Assembly: GCF_019097595.1 (NCBI RefSeq)
Contig: NC_080717.1
Coordinates: 25,148,876-25,212,875, forward strand
DNA length: 64,000 nucleotides
Source: Hemibagrus wyckioides
Lineage: Eukaryota; Chordata; Actinopteri; Siluriformes; Bagridae
Reading direction: 5' to 3'
Every line of letters starts with the position of its first letter. Position 1 is the stretch's first letter. Positions 44,930 to 57,512 of this stretch are shown one piece after another. The translations under genes were made by a program, and so were the position numbers. Under the pieces are notes generated by a model, which had not been told where the DNA came from, did no database searches, and worked only from the letters and a program-made list of their open reading frames with translations.

Positions 44930-46275
44930 ACTACTGAAGTGTTAGGAATGCTGGAGTGAACGGAACACTGAAGTAGAGGGTTTAGGGAAGTTTACTGAAT
45001 ACTGAAATGTAGGGAATGCTGGAGTGTACGGAATAGTCAATTGTGCCGAGTCAAGTGTACAGAACAGTGATACTGTTGTGGAATACTGATGTGTAGGGAA
45101 TAGTGGAGTATATGGAATACTGGAGTGTATAGATTAGTGGAGTGTATGAAATACTGAGGTGTATAGAATTGTGGAGTGTATTGAATAATGAAATGTACAG
45201 AATACTGGAGTGTATAGATTAGTGGAGTTTATGGAATACTGACGTGTAGGGAATTGTGGAGTGTAAGGAATAATGAAGTGTACGGAATACTGGAGTGTAT
45301 AGATTAGTGGAGTGTATGGAATAGTGGAATGTAGAGATTAGTGGAATGTATGGAATAGTTGGGTGTATGGAATACTGAGGTGTAAGGAATAGTGTAAACT
45401 ATGAAGTGTAGAGATTAGTGGTGTGTAGTGAATAGTGGAGTGTTGGGAATACTGGAGTGTATAGATTTGTTAAGTATGCGAATTACTGTATGGTATGGAA
45501 TACTGAGGTGTAGAAAATAGTGGAGTGTATGGAATCCTGTAGTGTATGGAATACTGAGGTGTAAGGAATAGTGAGGTGTAGGGAATACTGTACTGTATGG
45601 AATACTGAGGTGTATGGTATTCTGAGGTATATGGAATCCTGTAGTGTATGGAATACTGAGGTGTAAGGAATAGTGAGGTGTAGGGAATACTGTACTGCAT
45701 GGAATACTGAGGTGTATGGTATTCTGAGGTGTATGGAATACTGAGGTGTATGGAATACTGTAGTGTATGGAATACTGAGGTATAAGGAATAGTGAGGTGT
45801 AAGGAATACTGTACTGTATGGAATACTGAGGTGTAAGGAACAGTGAGGTGTAGGGAATACTGTACTGTATGGAATAATGAAGTGTATGGAATAGTGAAGT
45901 GTATGGAATAGTGAGGTGTATGGAATATTGAGGTGTATGGAATACTGTAGTGTATGGTATTCTGAGGTGTATGGAATCCTGTAGTGTATGGAATACTGAG
46001 GTGTAAGGAATAGTGAGGTGTAGGGAATACTGAGGTGTATGGTATTCTGAGGTGTATGGAATATGGAGGTGTATGGAATACTGAGGTGTAAGGAATACTG
46101 TAGTGTATGGAATACTGTAATGTATGGAATACTGAGGTGTAAGGAATAGTGTGGTGTAAGGAATAGTGAGGTGTAGGGAATACTGTACTTTATGGAATAC
46201 TGAGGTGTATGGAATACGGAGGTGTATGGAATACTGAGGTGTAGGGATTAGTGGAATGTACAGAATGCTGCAGTG
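44930..46275. repeat. 17-bp minisatellite, block 2
   Basis: Same unit as block 1. Its right flank (about 46250-46350, TACTTATCATTTCAAACTAA and on) matches the right flank of block 1 (about 43943-44040), so array plus flank were duplicated together. Confidence 0.92.
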
Positions 46276-46463
46276 TGCTGAAAAACTGAACTGGAAGACG
46301 AGAATACTTATCATTTCAAACTAATATCTAAAATTAATGAATATTTAATGCACAATGAAATTTTGTGATAAATCGCCCACCTGTGGTTACAAACGCAAAA
46401 GAAAGACATTCAACACGACTCAGACATCTCCTGTTAATTCTACACAGCACACTTACACTGTGG

Positions 46464-46470
46464 GAGAGAG

Positions 46471-46511
<41 letters not shown>

Positions 46512-46576
46512 AATAGACAGAGAGTGAGAGAGAGAGAGAGAGGGAGACAGAGAGACAGAAAGAAAGAGAGAGACAG

Positions 46577-46622
<46 letters not shown>

Positions 46623-46697
46623 ACTCAAGCATGAGAGGGGAGGGTTGTCATAGAAACGGCCCAAAGTTCAGAGTACAGCAAACAGAGTGAAAGAGAA

Positions 46698-46735
<38 letters not shown>
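46464..46735. repeat. (GA)n-rich tracts
   Basis: GA/GAAA purine tracts at 46464-46620 and 46685-46735 separated by about 60 bp of unique sequence. Both strands give long low-complexity frames. Confidence 0.92.
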
Positions 46736-46736
<1 letters not shown>

Positions 46737-46873
46737 TGCACAAAAAGATAAACTCTGAGACAGGTATAAAAGAGAGAGATATGATAAACAGGCTTTTCCA
46801 TATCCTCTCGTGTGTGTGTGTGTGTGTCTCCTGCTGTTTATTAACAGAATCCATGGAACAGCCATCAATCTAC

Positions 46874-46917
<44 letters not shown>

Positions 46918-47364
46918 ATGGCAGAACAAAACGATTTGCTCTCACCTAATTAGACACACACACACACACTCTCATGATAGCTTTCCATCCTCATATAACC
47001 TAAAAACACGTATGAACATACAGTATGTCCACATGTGTACAACACACACATGCACATACTCCCACAATCCCACACACACACACACACACACACTCATGGC
47101 CCATCCCCTTACATCTGTTTTAAGGTCAGCATATGGTAGATAATAACAGACCTGTTCTCTCTAACAGTGTGTGTGTGTGTGTGTGTGTGTCAGGGTGGTG
47201 TTCAATTCAGAACCAGTGTCTGTAATCTGCCTTTAACACCACACACACACACACACACACACAGAACCACAGAACCACAGAGTCTAGAAAAAGACACAGT
47301 TAGGGAAAGAAGAGCCCACAGAGCTGGAAAGCAGTGGGTGGGTGCCCTTAAATTAAGACTTTAA

Positions 47365-47395
<31 letters not shown>

Positions 47396-47595
47396 TATAC
47401 ACACTAAAGTTCTACAAACTAAAATGCAGTTCACTGAAATAGTTCAGAGTGTCTCTCCTCACAGACGTACATCTCATGACTATTAACACACAACACTGTG
47501 TCCTGCTGAGGAAGGAAAATGTCAGGATTCAGACTAAATGTACAAATCTGAGTGAAATCAAAGAGAAACATCTGTGTGAAGAAAAAAAAGTTTGC

Positions 47596-47659
<64 letters not shown>

Positions 47660-47661
47660 GG
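47596..47661. repeat. (GATA)n microsatellite
   Basis: About 16 GATA units, the complement of the ATCT arrays elsewhere. Confidence 0.95.
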
Positions 47662-47739
47662 GTTTGTTTAGCTGCATGAATAGAGCAGGTAGATGGAAGG
47701 ATGGATGGACAGTCAAATGAATTCATGACTGAATGGGCA

Positions 47740-48560
47740 GACAGATGAATAATTAGATGGATGGATGGATGGATGGATTGATGGATGGATGGACAGACTA
47801 ACAGAAGAATGGGTAGATGAATGAATGAATGGATGGATGGATGGATGGATGGATGGATAGTTGAATATGTGGATGGATGGATGGATGGATGGATGGATGG
47901 ATGGATTGATTGGACAGCCAGATGAAGAAGAACATGGATGAATGGACAGACTGACAGAAGAATAGTAGGATGGATGAATAAATGGATGGACAGCTAGTTG
48001 AATAGGTGGATGGATGGATGGATGGATGGACAAATTGATGGATGGTTGGAATGGACAGCCAGGTGAAGAAGAACATGGATAAATGGACAGACTCACAGAA
48101 GAATAGAAGTATGGATGAATAAATGGATGAATAGCTAGTTGAATAGGTGGATGGATGGATGGATGGATGGATGGACAAATTGATGGATGGTTGGAATGGA
48201 CAGCCAGGTGAAGAAGAACATGGATAAATGGACAGACTCACAGAAGAATAGAAGTATGGATGAATAAATGGATGAATAGCTAGTTGAATAGGTGGATGGA
48301 TGGATGGATGGATGGACAAATTGATGGATGGTTGGAATGGACAGCCAGGTGAAGAAGAACATGGATAAATGGACAGACTCACAGAAGAATAGAAGTATGG
48401 ATGAATAAATGGATGAATAGCTAGTTGAATAGGTGGATGGATGGATGGATGGATGGATGGATGGATGCATGGAATAGACAGATGAACAGATTCATGGATG
48501 GATGGTTGGATGGGTCACTAGATGGACAGACTGACAGATGTATGGATGGATGGAGCAGAT
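47740..48560. repeat. GGAT array with 141-145 bp higher-order repeat
   Basis: The segment GGACAGCCAGGTGAAGAAGA recurs with its start near 47912, 48053, 48198 and 48339. Each copy is followed by ACATGGAT(A/G)AATGGACAGA and AGAAGAATAG, and separated by GGAT runs. The last three copies are nearly identical. Confidence 0.92.
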
Positions 48561-49246
48561 GGGAGGGGATCCAGGAATACATTTGGTTAGAGAACAAGTG
48601 ACCTACACAGGTTTTAACATTTTTACACACACACACACAGATTAACAGAACAAAACCCACAAATCCTCTGTTTCTTTTTCTCCGTGTACCAGCTGAGTAC
48701 ACATAATCTCTCTGTGTTCATCCAGGCTGCTCACACTGCACTGCCAACACCAGCCATGACACACACACACACACACACACACACCACACACACACACACA
48801 GCATTGGAAGAACGTCAGCCCAAAGCCCTGAGCTAAAAATGACTCAGTGTGAATGTGTTTGAGTTGTAAGCAGGAGAGCGAGTGTAGAGGCAGCGTGGGA
48901 CTGGACTTTCACTCTACTTCAAATTTGGGACGATATTCATGCGAATCCTTAATGTGAAGTTTTGAAGCATAGAACGGCAGAAGGTCTGGACTCCATAGCA
49001 GTTTTTATTGGCTGAGGACCAATAAAACCAAGACATCGTCTGACTGTAAAGCAACCAATCGGAGATAGTTTTGTTCATGTTTAGGGACGTGAAAATGTGC
49101 AACCACAGATTGTTCAGTTAAAAAAGTTTTTAGCTTCTAAACTTCAGATCATTTGTACTTCACATCACACATAGTTTTCAAGAGCTCTTGGTTGCTGTTG
49201 TAGAAAGGACATTATCAACATTTACATCATTTCCTGCCCAGTGTCA

Positions 49247-49485
49247 CCTAGATGAGGATGAGGTTCCCTTCTGAGCCTGGTTCCTCTCAAGGCTTCTTCC
49301 TCATATCATCTCAGGGGGTTTTTCCTCATCACTGTCACCTCAGGCTTGCTCATTAGGGATAAATGTTAGGGATAAAACTAAGTAACTTAACTTTATCATT
49401 TTTTCTGTGTTTCTGTACTAAAGCTGCTTTGAGACAATGTCCACTGTTAAAAGCTCTATACAAATAAATGGAATTGAATTAAATG
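49247..49485 (+). mobile_element. Retroelement 3' tail, second copy
   Basis: It matches 29896-30100 from AGATGAGGATGAGGTTCCC to AAATAAATGGAATTGAATT, and is slightly longer because it keeps a TTTCTGTACTAAAGCTGCTT segment. It is the best-preserved copy in the window. Confidence 0.78.
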
Positions 49486-50275
49486 GAATTTGGAAAATCC
49501 AGCGTCTATCCTCATAAGACTTCTTACTTCCATGAGGGATGTAGAGCATCACAATGATTTTGTTTCCACTTGGACCTTTAAAAAAAATGCCACACATCCA
49601 TCTTGCAGAAATCCGGTAGAATTCAACCAATCAGATGATGACTTTGAGACTCTATATCATAAAAACATTAAATGTAGCCAGAAACGGATAAAGAGCATGC
49701 GTCGCTCTTTAATAAACAAAAAAACTGTGATTGTTAGCGAGTTGCTGTTGTAGCGTTTTGGTGCTTGAGTGTTTTATTCACTACAAAGTTATCTCATACG
49801 GCCTTAGAAACACTGGCACAGAAGTTTACCAGGGAAGGTGAAATGCTAATCTCCTAGCTAGCAGTCGTAGCTGTGTTTGTGCTTCTACCATGTTCGTACA
49901 ATTAACAGGATTGACTGACGCGGATTCACAGCTTGCTAGCCGCTGAGTCTGGATTTCTAGCTAACCGAATCTAGCTAGCATCATTATTTTGATAATCTAG
50001 TGACTTATACTGAACAAAAAAAAAGTGTGTTGAAAATGTTACTAATACAGCTATTCGCAAGAGTCTGAGAGCCTCTTCTGATGGCATTGTTGTTGTTAAA
50101 ATATACCTGAACACACACACACACACACACACACATACACACACACACAGATCAAGATAGGATGTTTCTCCTAAAAATAGCTCCCGAAACGTCAGAGCTG
50201 AAATCCAGCCTGCTGTTGTGTATGATTATGACTGACATAATCAGGAGAATTCCCTTTCAGCACAGCGCAGAACAA

Positions 50276-50313
50276 GGGAGAGAGGGAGAGAGAAAGAGAG
50301 GCAGAGACATGGT

Positions 50314-50389
<76 letters not shown>

Positions 50390-50539
50390 CAGGGTGAAAG
50401 AGAGAGTGCGAGAGAGAGAAAGGCAGGGTGAAAGAGAGACAGTGAGGGAGAGAGAGAGAGACATGGTGAAAGAGAGAGAAGCAGGGTGAAAGAGAGAGTG
50501 CGAGAGAGAGAGAGAGAGAGGCAGGGTGAAAGAGAGACA

Positions 50540-50578
<39 letters not shown>

Positions 50579-50660
50579 TGAAAGAGAGAGAGAAGCAGGG
50601 TGAAAGAGAGAGAGAGAGAGAGGCAAGGGTAAAAGAGAGCGTGAGAGAGGGGGGTAGGGT

Positions 50661-50697
<37 letters not shown>
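50276..50697. repeat. Long polypurine (GA)n array
   Basis: About 420 bp almost wholly A and G on the plus strand, punctuated by GCAGGGTGAAAGAGAGA at roughly 50389, 50421, 50480, 50520 and 50594. The 205-codon minus frame across it is an artefact. Confidence 0.93.
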
Positions 50698-50698
<1 letters not shown>

Positions 50699-51837
50699 CT
50701 GGAAGACTACGTTTTGTTCACTACAGTTTCTGTTTGATGAATAACTGTTGCTCGCTAGGTTAGTTTTGTGCTGTGCTAGTTTTGCTAGCTTGATTAGCTT
50801 GAGGTTCATAAGTGCTTCTTAGGTCTGCTTTTGCTCGCTAGTTTAGCTTTTGCTCAATAAATTAGCTTGCAACAATTTTCATTGTGTTCTTAGTTTTGCT
50901 TAAAGTTTTTTTTTTTTGTCCAAAGAAAATTTTCTCTAAAACCTGTGTGGGTGGGCTGAGCGGCATCAGCCATGTGATTGGTCAGTTTGAGCCTGAGATT
51001 AGCCCCATCCACTTTACCCTGGTGAAGGTAATGTAAACAATGGAAGATTCTTCATTTTTGTGGGTTCTTTTCTTGTCCCTCAGGAAGAACAACACTTTTA
51101 AAGGGATTTCTCTAAGGGTTACAGGTAGCAGCCCAGGAGCTTTTAATTATCCAATAAACCTTTAAAGAAACCATAAATAATCCAAGAGAGTTTAGCTAAC
51201 TGTGAAGACTGGAGACTTTCCCTGTTAATACAAAAGGTTCTTTAAAGCTTCACTGGATAATTAAAGGGATTTCAATGTTCTCCTTAGAATCCTACCTAAT
51301 CATGAATCACTTAAACGCTGTAAAACCTCCATTTAAGTTTAGAAAACACACATACTGTGCTCCATTTCATATTTCTGATTTTATTAGCATAAAAATAACA
51401 TGCTTTCGAAGCTAATCCCGAACATCTGCTCGCTCCCTACAGCCTGCAGCAGTGTTCTCTTTCTACATCTACACTTAACAGATATAAAATAATAATAATA
51501 ACTGTTACACTGCAAGTAGTGCGCTAGATATCAAAAACTGCCATTTGGGATCGAGCCTCTGGTTCTGATTCTTTTCTCCTCGGTTTAGTCATGGCTGAAG
51601 TGTGAAGTACTCAGCTTCGGCTGTCGAGAGAGAGCAATCTCACACCCGACAGACGAGAGAAACGAAACAACACTCCCTATTCTCCTCCGGGTTGTAGTGA
51701 GTATTATAAACAGCTGATAGTAAATCTCTCTTCGGTCATTAGGAATAATAACAAACCCACGACAAAATTAAATACCTAACGTCCTTAACGTCACAGCTGG
51801 ACTGAAAGCCGTAAGCAAACGAAAGTCCCTGGGTGAT

Positions 51838-51915
51838 TCCATTCAATTCAGTTTGATTCAATTCAGGTTTATTTACACAGCATTTTTAACAATAGATGTC
51901 GACACAAAGCAGCTC
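51838..51915 (-). mobile_element. Retroelement 3' tail, third copy, reverse orientation
   Basis: On the minus strand CTGGAGCTGCTTTGTGTCGA leads to AATAAACCTGAATTGAATCA, the last 75 bp or so of the family at 49247-49485. Confidence 0.65.
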
Positions 51916-53371
51916 CAGGGCGAGATCTGGAACAATATTAATTAACCAGCCAAAGATGATAAAATAAAAAATCAAACAGTGGGATTAATACAGATTAATG
52001 CCTGGGATTATTACAGATTATTTTATCATAGTGAAAAGACAAAAAGTAGAAAATGTATTTACAGAGCAGAGTAGGAGTGCTAAAGTAAAAAATATATATT
52101 TTAATATTATTAAAAAAAAATTATTAATAAATAAATAAATAATTAGAATTATGTGAAATATAATTATGTTTTTTAAAATAATATTTTTTATAATAATTAA
52201 ATTAAAAAAATATTGTTATATACTTATTCAATGGCTACAAAAATTTACATCATCATCACGATATCGATATCACAGTGTCATATCCGTCAACCCGAGCTAT
52301 AAATATAGAAAAGGTTAAATTCTGCAAATTCTATCACTGGAAGGACTGAGAGATAAATCTGACATTTCCCATCTCAAAGAGATGATGTGCAGAATGCTGG
52401 GGTTACGTTACATGACATTTACACACACACACACACACTGAGAGAAAGTGTATTAAATCTGGCAAAGCTTTTCTGAATGATAAATTAAAAAAAATAATAA
52501 TAATAATGAAAATGATTCAAATTGTGCCTCTTTCCAGTGAATCAGTCCATTTGACTCAGCTCACTAATGAGTCGACTCATTAAGCTTCCAAGTGACTCAC
52601 TGCTATTTTTTCCTCCTAAAAAGTATGATATTTTTCCAGTAATTGTTCTTCGTTGGCTAACTACATCTAAGACCGATTCATTCTTCTGCCCTAATGAACA
52701 AATAAACACATTTTTATATAAAATATATTTAAATAACTCACAAATACCACAAATTCATGTTATTTTTCATGTTTTTTTCTGTTTTTCATTTAGAAGATTG
52801 ATTGTTTTTTATCCTGATAACCGATCTCCTCCTGTCTGATCACGCCATGCTGCCTCATACACACCTGCGTCGAGCGCACGAATCAGCAGAATCATGATTC
52901 ATGAACGACTCAAAGAATGACTCTGATGCTAAAACAGCTCAAAGAATGACTCTAATGTTAAAAAGCTCCAGACTCCTTTGAGGCATTCTGATTTTATTAC
53001 GAAGATATCAGCAAAAAAAAACGAAACCTCAACAACAGCAACAAAAGGGTCATACATGCGAGTCATCATTCAGCATTTATCTAAAATATTTGAATCAAGG
53101 AGTCATTTGCAAATGATATGTAATTACTTAGAACCTTCTGAATGCATCTGAAATTCTTGCTTTGCTCGACCGTCTGAGAGCCTCATTGTACTGTGGAGTT
53201 GACACTAGCATGGTGCGAATGCAGTGATAAAGTGACACAATCCTGAATCAATCCAATTAGAGGAAGTGAACCAAACATGCTGCGTGTTTTTGGTTTTAGA
53301 TGAGAATTTTCTTCAGATTTGAATGCTGCAGAAATACCATGTGTTTTGAAGGTTTGGACCTGATCCACATA

Positions 53372-54358
53372 TACACCGATCAGGCATAACATTCTGAGCA
53401 GTGCCAGGTGAAGTGAATAACACTGATTATCTCCTCATCATGGCACCTGTTAGTGGGTGGGATATATTAGGCAGCAATTGAACATTTTGTCCTCAAAGTT
53501 AATGTTAGAAGCAGGATAAATGATTTGAGCGAGTTTGACAAGGACAAAATGTGATGGCTAGACGACTGGATCAGAGCATCTCCAAAACTGCAGCTTTTGT
53601 GGGGTGTTCTCGGTCTGTAGTGGTCACTTTCTATCAAAAGTGGTCCAAGGAAGGAACAGTGGTGACCCGGCAACAGGGTCATGGGCGGCCAAGGCTCATT
53701 GATGCATATGGGGAGCTGACCCCTGTGCACCACTGAAAGCGCCAACAATGGGCATGTGAGCATTAGAACTGGACCACAAAGCAACAGAAGAAGGTGGCCT
53801 GGTCTGATGAATCACGTTTTCGTTTACATCACGTGGATGGCCGTGTGTGTGTGCACCGCTTACCTGGGGAACACATGGCACCAGGATCCACTATGAGAAG
53901 AAGGCAAGCCGGCGGAGGCAGGGTCATGCTTTGGGCAATGTTCTGCGGGAAACCTTGGGTCCTGCCATCCATGTAGATGTTACTTTGACACGTACCACCT
54001 ACCTAAGCATTGTTGCAGACCATCTACCCTTTCATGGAAATGATATTCCCTGATGGCTGTGGCCTCTTTCAGCAGGATAATGCACCGTGCCACAAAGCAG
54101 AAATGGTTCAGGAATGAACAACAGGTTTGAGGTGTTGACTTGGTCTCCAAATTCCCCAGATCTCAATCCAATCCAGCATCCGTGGGATGTGCTGGACAAA
54201 CAAGTCCGATCCATGGAGGCACCACCTCACAACTAACAGGACTTAAAGGATCTGCTGCTAACATCTTGGTGACATATACCACAGCACACCTTCAGGGATC
54301 CATGCCTCGAACTAACAATATCAGGCAGGTGTTCATAATGTTATGCCTGATTGGTATA
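53372..54358 (+). mobile_element. Tc1-like transposon, decayed and internally deleted
   Basis: The ends are inverted repeats: TACACCGATCAGGCATAACA at the left and the complement of TATACCAATCAGGCATAACA at the right, next to TA dinucleotides. Between them are broken transposase pieces: a helix-turn-helix segment ([16 protein letters not shown], about 53560-53640), [10 protein letters not shown] (about 53680-53705), then an abrupt jump to the catalytic part (WSDESRFRLHH at about 53800; DNAPCHKAEMV near 54080; HPWDVLDKQV near 54180). The jump shows that the second DNA-binding half is deleted. It is about 1 kb long, whereas intact relatives are about 1.5 kb. Confidence 0.9.
53520..54300 (+). pseudogene. 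Tc1-like transposase pseudogene
   Basis: The frame is lost several times: a stop after LTPVHH near 53738, shifts between the helix-turn-helix part and the DDE part, and an early stop after the DVTLTRTTY block. The first Asp (SDES) and second Asp (DNAPCH) of the catalytic triad can be seen; the third acidic position lies in NPIQHPW, where relatives have Glu, so it is Gln here. The copy cannot be active. It resembles the single-ORF transposases of fish Tc1/mariner elements. Confidence 0.85.
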
Positions 54359-54522
54359 TGTGTATCTAAATCCAGTAATATATTACAGCAAGATTTGTTT
54401 ACACATGTGTGTGTTTTATTCAATGATGTCATCAGGAGATCATTAGTTTATGTGTAACAGGAGTGGAACGTTGTGGAACACAGAAGAGGTGAGAAGCCTT
54501 ACTAAATATAACATAATATAAT

Positions 54523-54523
<1 letters not shown>

Positions 54524-54596
<73 letters not shown>
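54524..54596. repeat. (AAT)n microsatellite
   Basis: About 24 AAT units, just right of the Tc1-like element. Confidence 0.95.
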
Positions 54597-54597
<1 letters not shown>

Positions 54598-55480
54598 GAG
54601 TTGATATGGTTGATGATATAAGAGAACCACAAATGGACCAGGGTTCGATAGAGTCTGGCTCAGATTCAGACCGCAGCAAAAGTGTGAAAAGCTTCTTTTT
54701 TTTGTACTTTATTTTCCAGTCTCGGGTTCATTTAAGCCTGGACTTTTCTGTGGCCAGTGAAGTGTGAATGTTGTGTTTGAGCCACGGATCGATCCAGATC
54801 TCTGAGTCCCTGATCCTCTTCAACTGAACCATGGAATAGCGATTAGTTTTTATCCCATTACTTCCTGTTTCTGCTTTACTGACACCAGACAGAAGTTAAA
54901 TACAATAAAAAAGATACAAGAATTCATCACAGCACAATTTCACTGCATGTACATCACCTTTCACAATACCTATGTAGCACAATCAAGCACACACCCCCCC
55001 TTACACGTGTTCTATATGTACCCTCTCAGAAAAAAAGGCTACTACAACTTGTCATATTACTTCCTTTTTGTACGCTAGGGGAATATTTATAATAGCTGTT
55101 GATTTCTAAAACCAGACAGGATCCTTGCTTTGCCTGCAGAATCATCTGTGAGTGAGGACAACGTCCTTAGATCCGTAACGAACAAACCAGCAAGGAGGAA
55201 AAACCGCCTGAGACGACAAGAGAAAAAGACTCGCCAGGGAGCATGTCCTCTTCTGGGCGATGCTGTATAGCGGGATAATAAATCATTACAGTATACAATA
55301 CAAACAGGTCCTGGGATGAGAGAGACGGAGACTGTGCATTGAGATTATACAGAGCAGTGTGGACTGCTGAGGAAAAAAGAAACTGCTGTACTTCCTCTCA
55401 GTGGGATTATTAGACTAAACAGTAGGGGATGGTCTAGAGATTTACGGTACACTATCACTGCGTGCGTGTGCATGTGTGTG

Positions 55481-55517
<37 letters not shown>

Positions 55518-55920
55518 GAGAGTGAAAGAAAGAGATCAATATTTCAGTCTGCTCGTGAGTCATATTCAACACTGACTAGTGTTTTTAGGTCATCCCCAAC
55601 AGTGTGCATGGGTTAACCTATTTTGCATCACATATATGCCATGTGTGTGTGTGTGTAAGTGTATAAAATACAAAAGAGGATTGCTGACACAGGCAGAACC
55701 ACACCTCATCTATTTAGTCCAACCGGAGAGTACATCATGCTGATTATAAATATATACAGCGTTTAGGTGGCGTAATGAATAAACAACATGGCAAACATCT
55801 GGGAAACACGGCAAGGCAAATACAGTCACAATAGACACATCTGGAAAGGCACAAAGGAGGTTTGATATTAAAATATTAAATGAAAGGGCTCCGGAGCCAA
55901 GGGACAAATGAGACACATAA

Positions 55921-56044
55921 CATAATATAATATGATATGATATGATATAATATAATATAATATAATATAATATAATATAATATAATATAATATAATATAA
56001 TATAATATAATATAATATAATATAATATAATATAATATAATATA
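55921..56044. repeat. (TATAA)n microsatellite
   Basis: About 24 pentanucleotide units with a few GATAT variants at the left end; it gives an IILYYIILYY frame on the minus strand. Confidence 0.95.
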
Positions 56045-56229
56045 GAAAGTAGAACTAAACACAAGTTGTTGCAGCAAAATAATGCACTGTATCCCCCCCC
56101 TTACACACCAATGATTACAATTTTTCATTTAATAATTACATTTAATTTTTATTCTTTTATTGTTATAATTAATGCTAATTTATTTTATTCAATGACCATC
56201 TGTGAATCAAGTCAGTTCCAGTTCTCATT

Positions 56230-56480
56230 ACACTACAGCAGCTATAAACATTCGTTCCCACGTTTCCCACAACTCCTCAGGTCTGAGGATTACTGTTACG
56301 CAGCTCTGACACTGGAGACTCCTTCTATAAACGTCACACGAACAGAAAAATCGTTGTTCCAGCATGTTTTATGCGTTTCCTCTTACAGTAATTGTTAGAG
56401 ACCCTGCGAATGTGTTGTTACTATGGCGACGCTTACTTGATATATTAAAAGGTTATTGAGCAACACCTTCTGATCAAATC
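56230..56480 (+). repeat. Dispersed repeat family B copy with X-box match
   Basis: ACTACAGCAGCTATAAACA, core GACACTGGAGACTCCTTCTA near 56309, then GTTACTATGGCGAC at 56417-56430, whose complement fits GTNRCC-N2-RGYAAC exactly. Confidence 0.7.
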
Positions 56481-56933
56481 AGATTCAGTACCATCTGTGT
56501 TATAACAGTGTAATAACAATCCATGTGCAGACAAAATTAACACCAGGGGACCCTTTTGGAGCTAAGTATAGAATTCCAGGGTTCTATGTAGAATCCCTAT
56601 AATCCATTTCCCCCCTAAAAGCGTACCATCAATCGTACACCGTTTCCTTGTGCATAGCTTCTGCCTTATCAGAAGAGCCAGAAAGATAAACACTAAAGTT
56701 ACAAGGCGTGCATGAAAAGTTTCACCTCAGCGACAAAAAAAAACTGACATTAAATCTGGCCTACTGTAAACTGGTCTATTATTTATTGTACAGTCCCACA
56801 AACAGGCCAATAAACACACACACACACACACACACACCTGCTCCCGGCTTTGTCTTACAGCCATGCAAATCAACATTCAAATGATTTCGTTCACATGTAG
56901 CCAAAACTGACAGGTCGGTAAAGGTGAAGCTGC

Positions 56934-56968
56934 AGCGCGCGCGCGCGCACACACACACACACACACAT
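56934..56968. repeat. (GC)n(AC)n alternating purine-pyrimidine tract
   Basis: About 15 bp of GC alternation directly joined to about 19 bp of AC alternation. Confidence 0.95.
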
Positions 56969-57512
56969 AGACACACATAGAGAGAATACAAGGGTACGAA
57001 ACTAACTCGGGTGCCTGTCCTCGTCACTGGGGTGGTACCCTCCAGGGAACATCTCCTGTACCTTTAATGTGCACCTGTTAGATGGTAACATGGATAAAGC
57101 GCGCACTTAACAATGATTAAGGTGCGGAATTGAACCTGAAGACCACTGGAGTCAGACCCTACACACACCTTTCCAGATGATGATACAAACTAAAGGTACA
57201 GAAGACAAAAGGAATGGTGCGGTTCCTGAGATCATGAGCTCTTTTATGCAAATTTCTTGGCGCACAATCAGGCAGGAACATTACAGAAAAACAAGGAATG
57301 TTGTGCTTTATATGTCATATATATAGGGCACAATATCAGGCCCTGGTGTGTGTGTGTGTGTGTGTGTGTGCGTGTGTGTGTGTATGTGTGTGTGTGTGTG
57401 TGTATGTGTGTGCCACAGTGGCAACGTGGAAGAAATCCAGACTAAATCCATCCACACCACCCATCATCTCCCCTCCCCAACTTTATCCTGTTTTGAGAAG
57501 AATCATACTCAC

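Noticed and set aside
43462..46314. Long minus-strand frames (180 and 299 codons) of SIPYTSVFHT type
   Set aside because: They are the 17-bp minisatellite read through all phases; there is no start context, splice site or domain.
47713..48470. Overlapping minus frames of HPSIHPSI type
   Set aside because: They are translations of the GGAT array and its higher-order repeat.
50192..50809. 205-codon minus frame rich in Leu-Ser
   Set aside because: It is the GA array read on the other strand.
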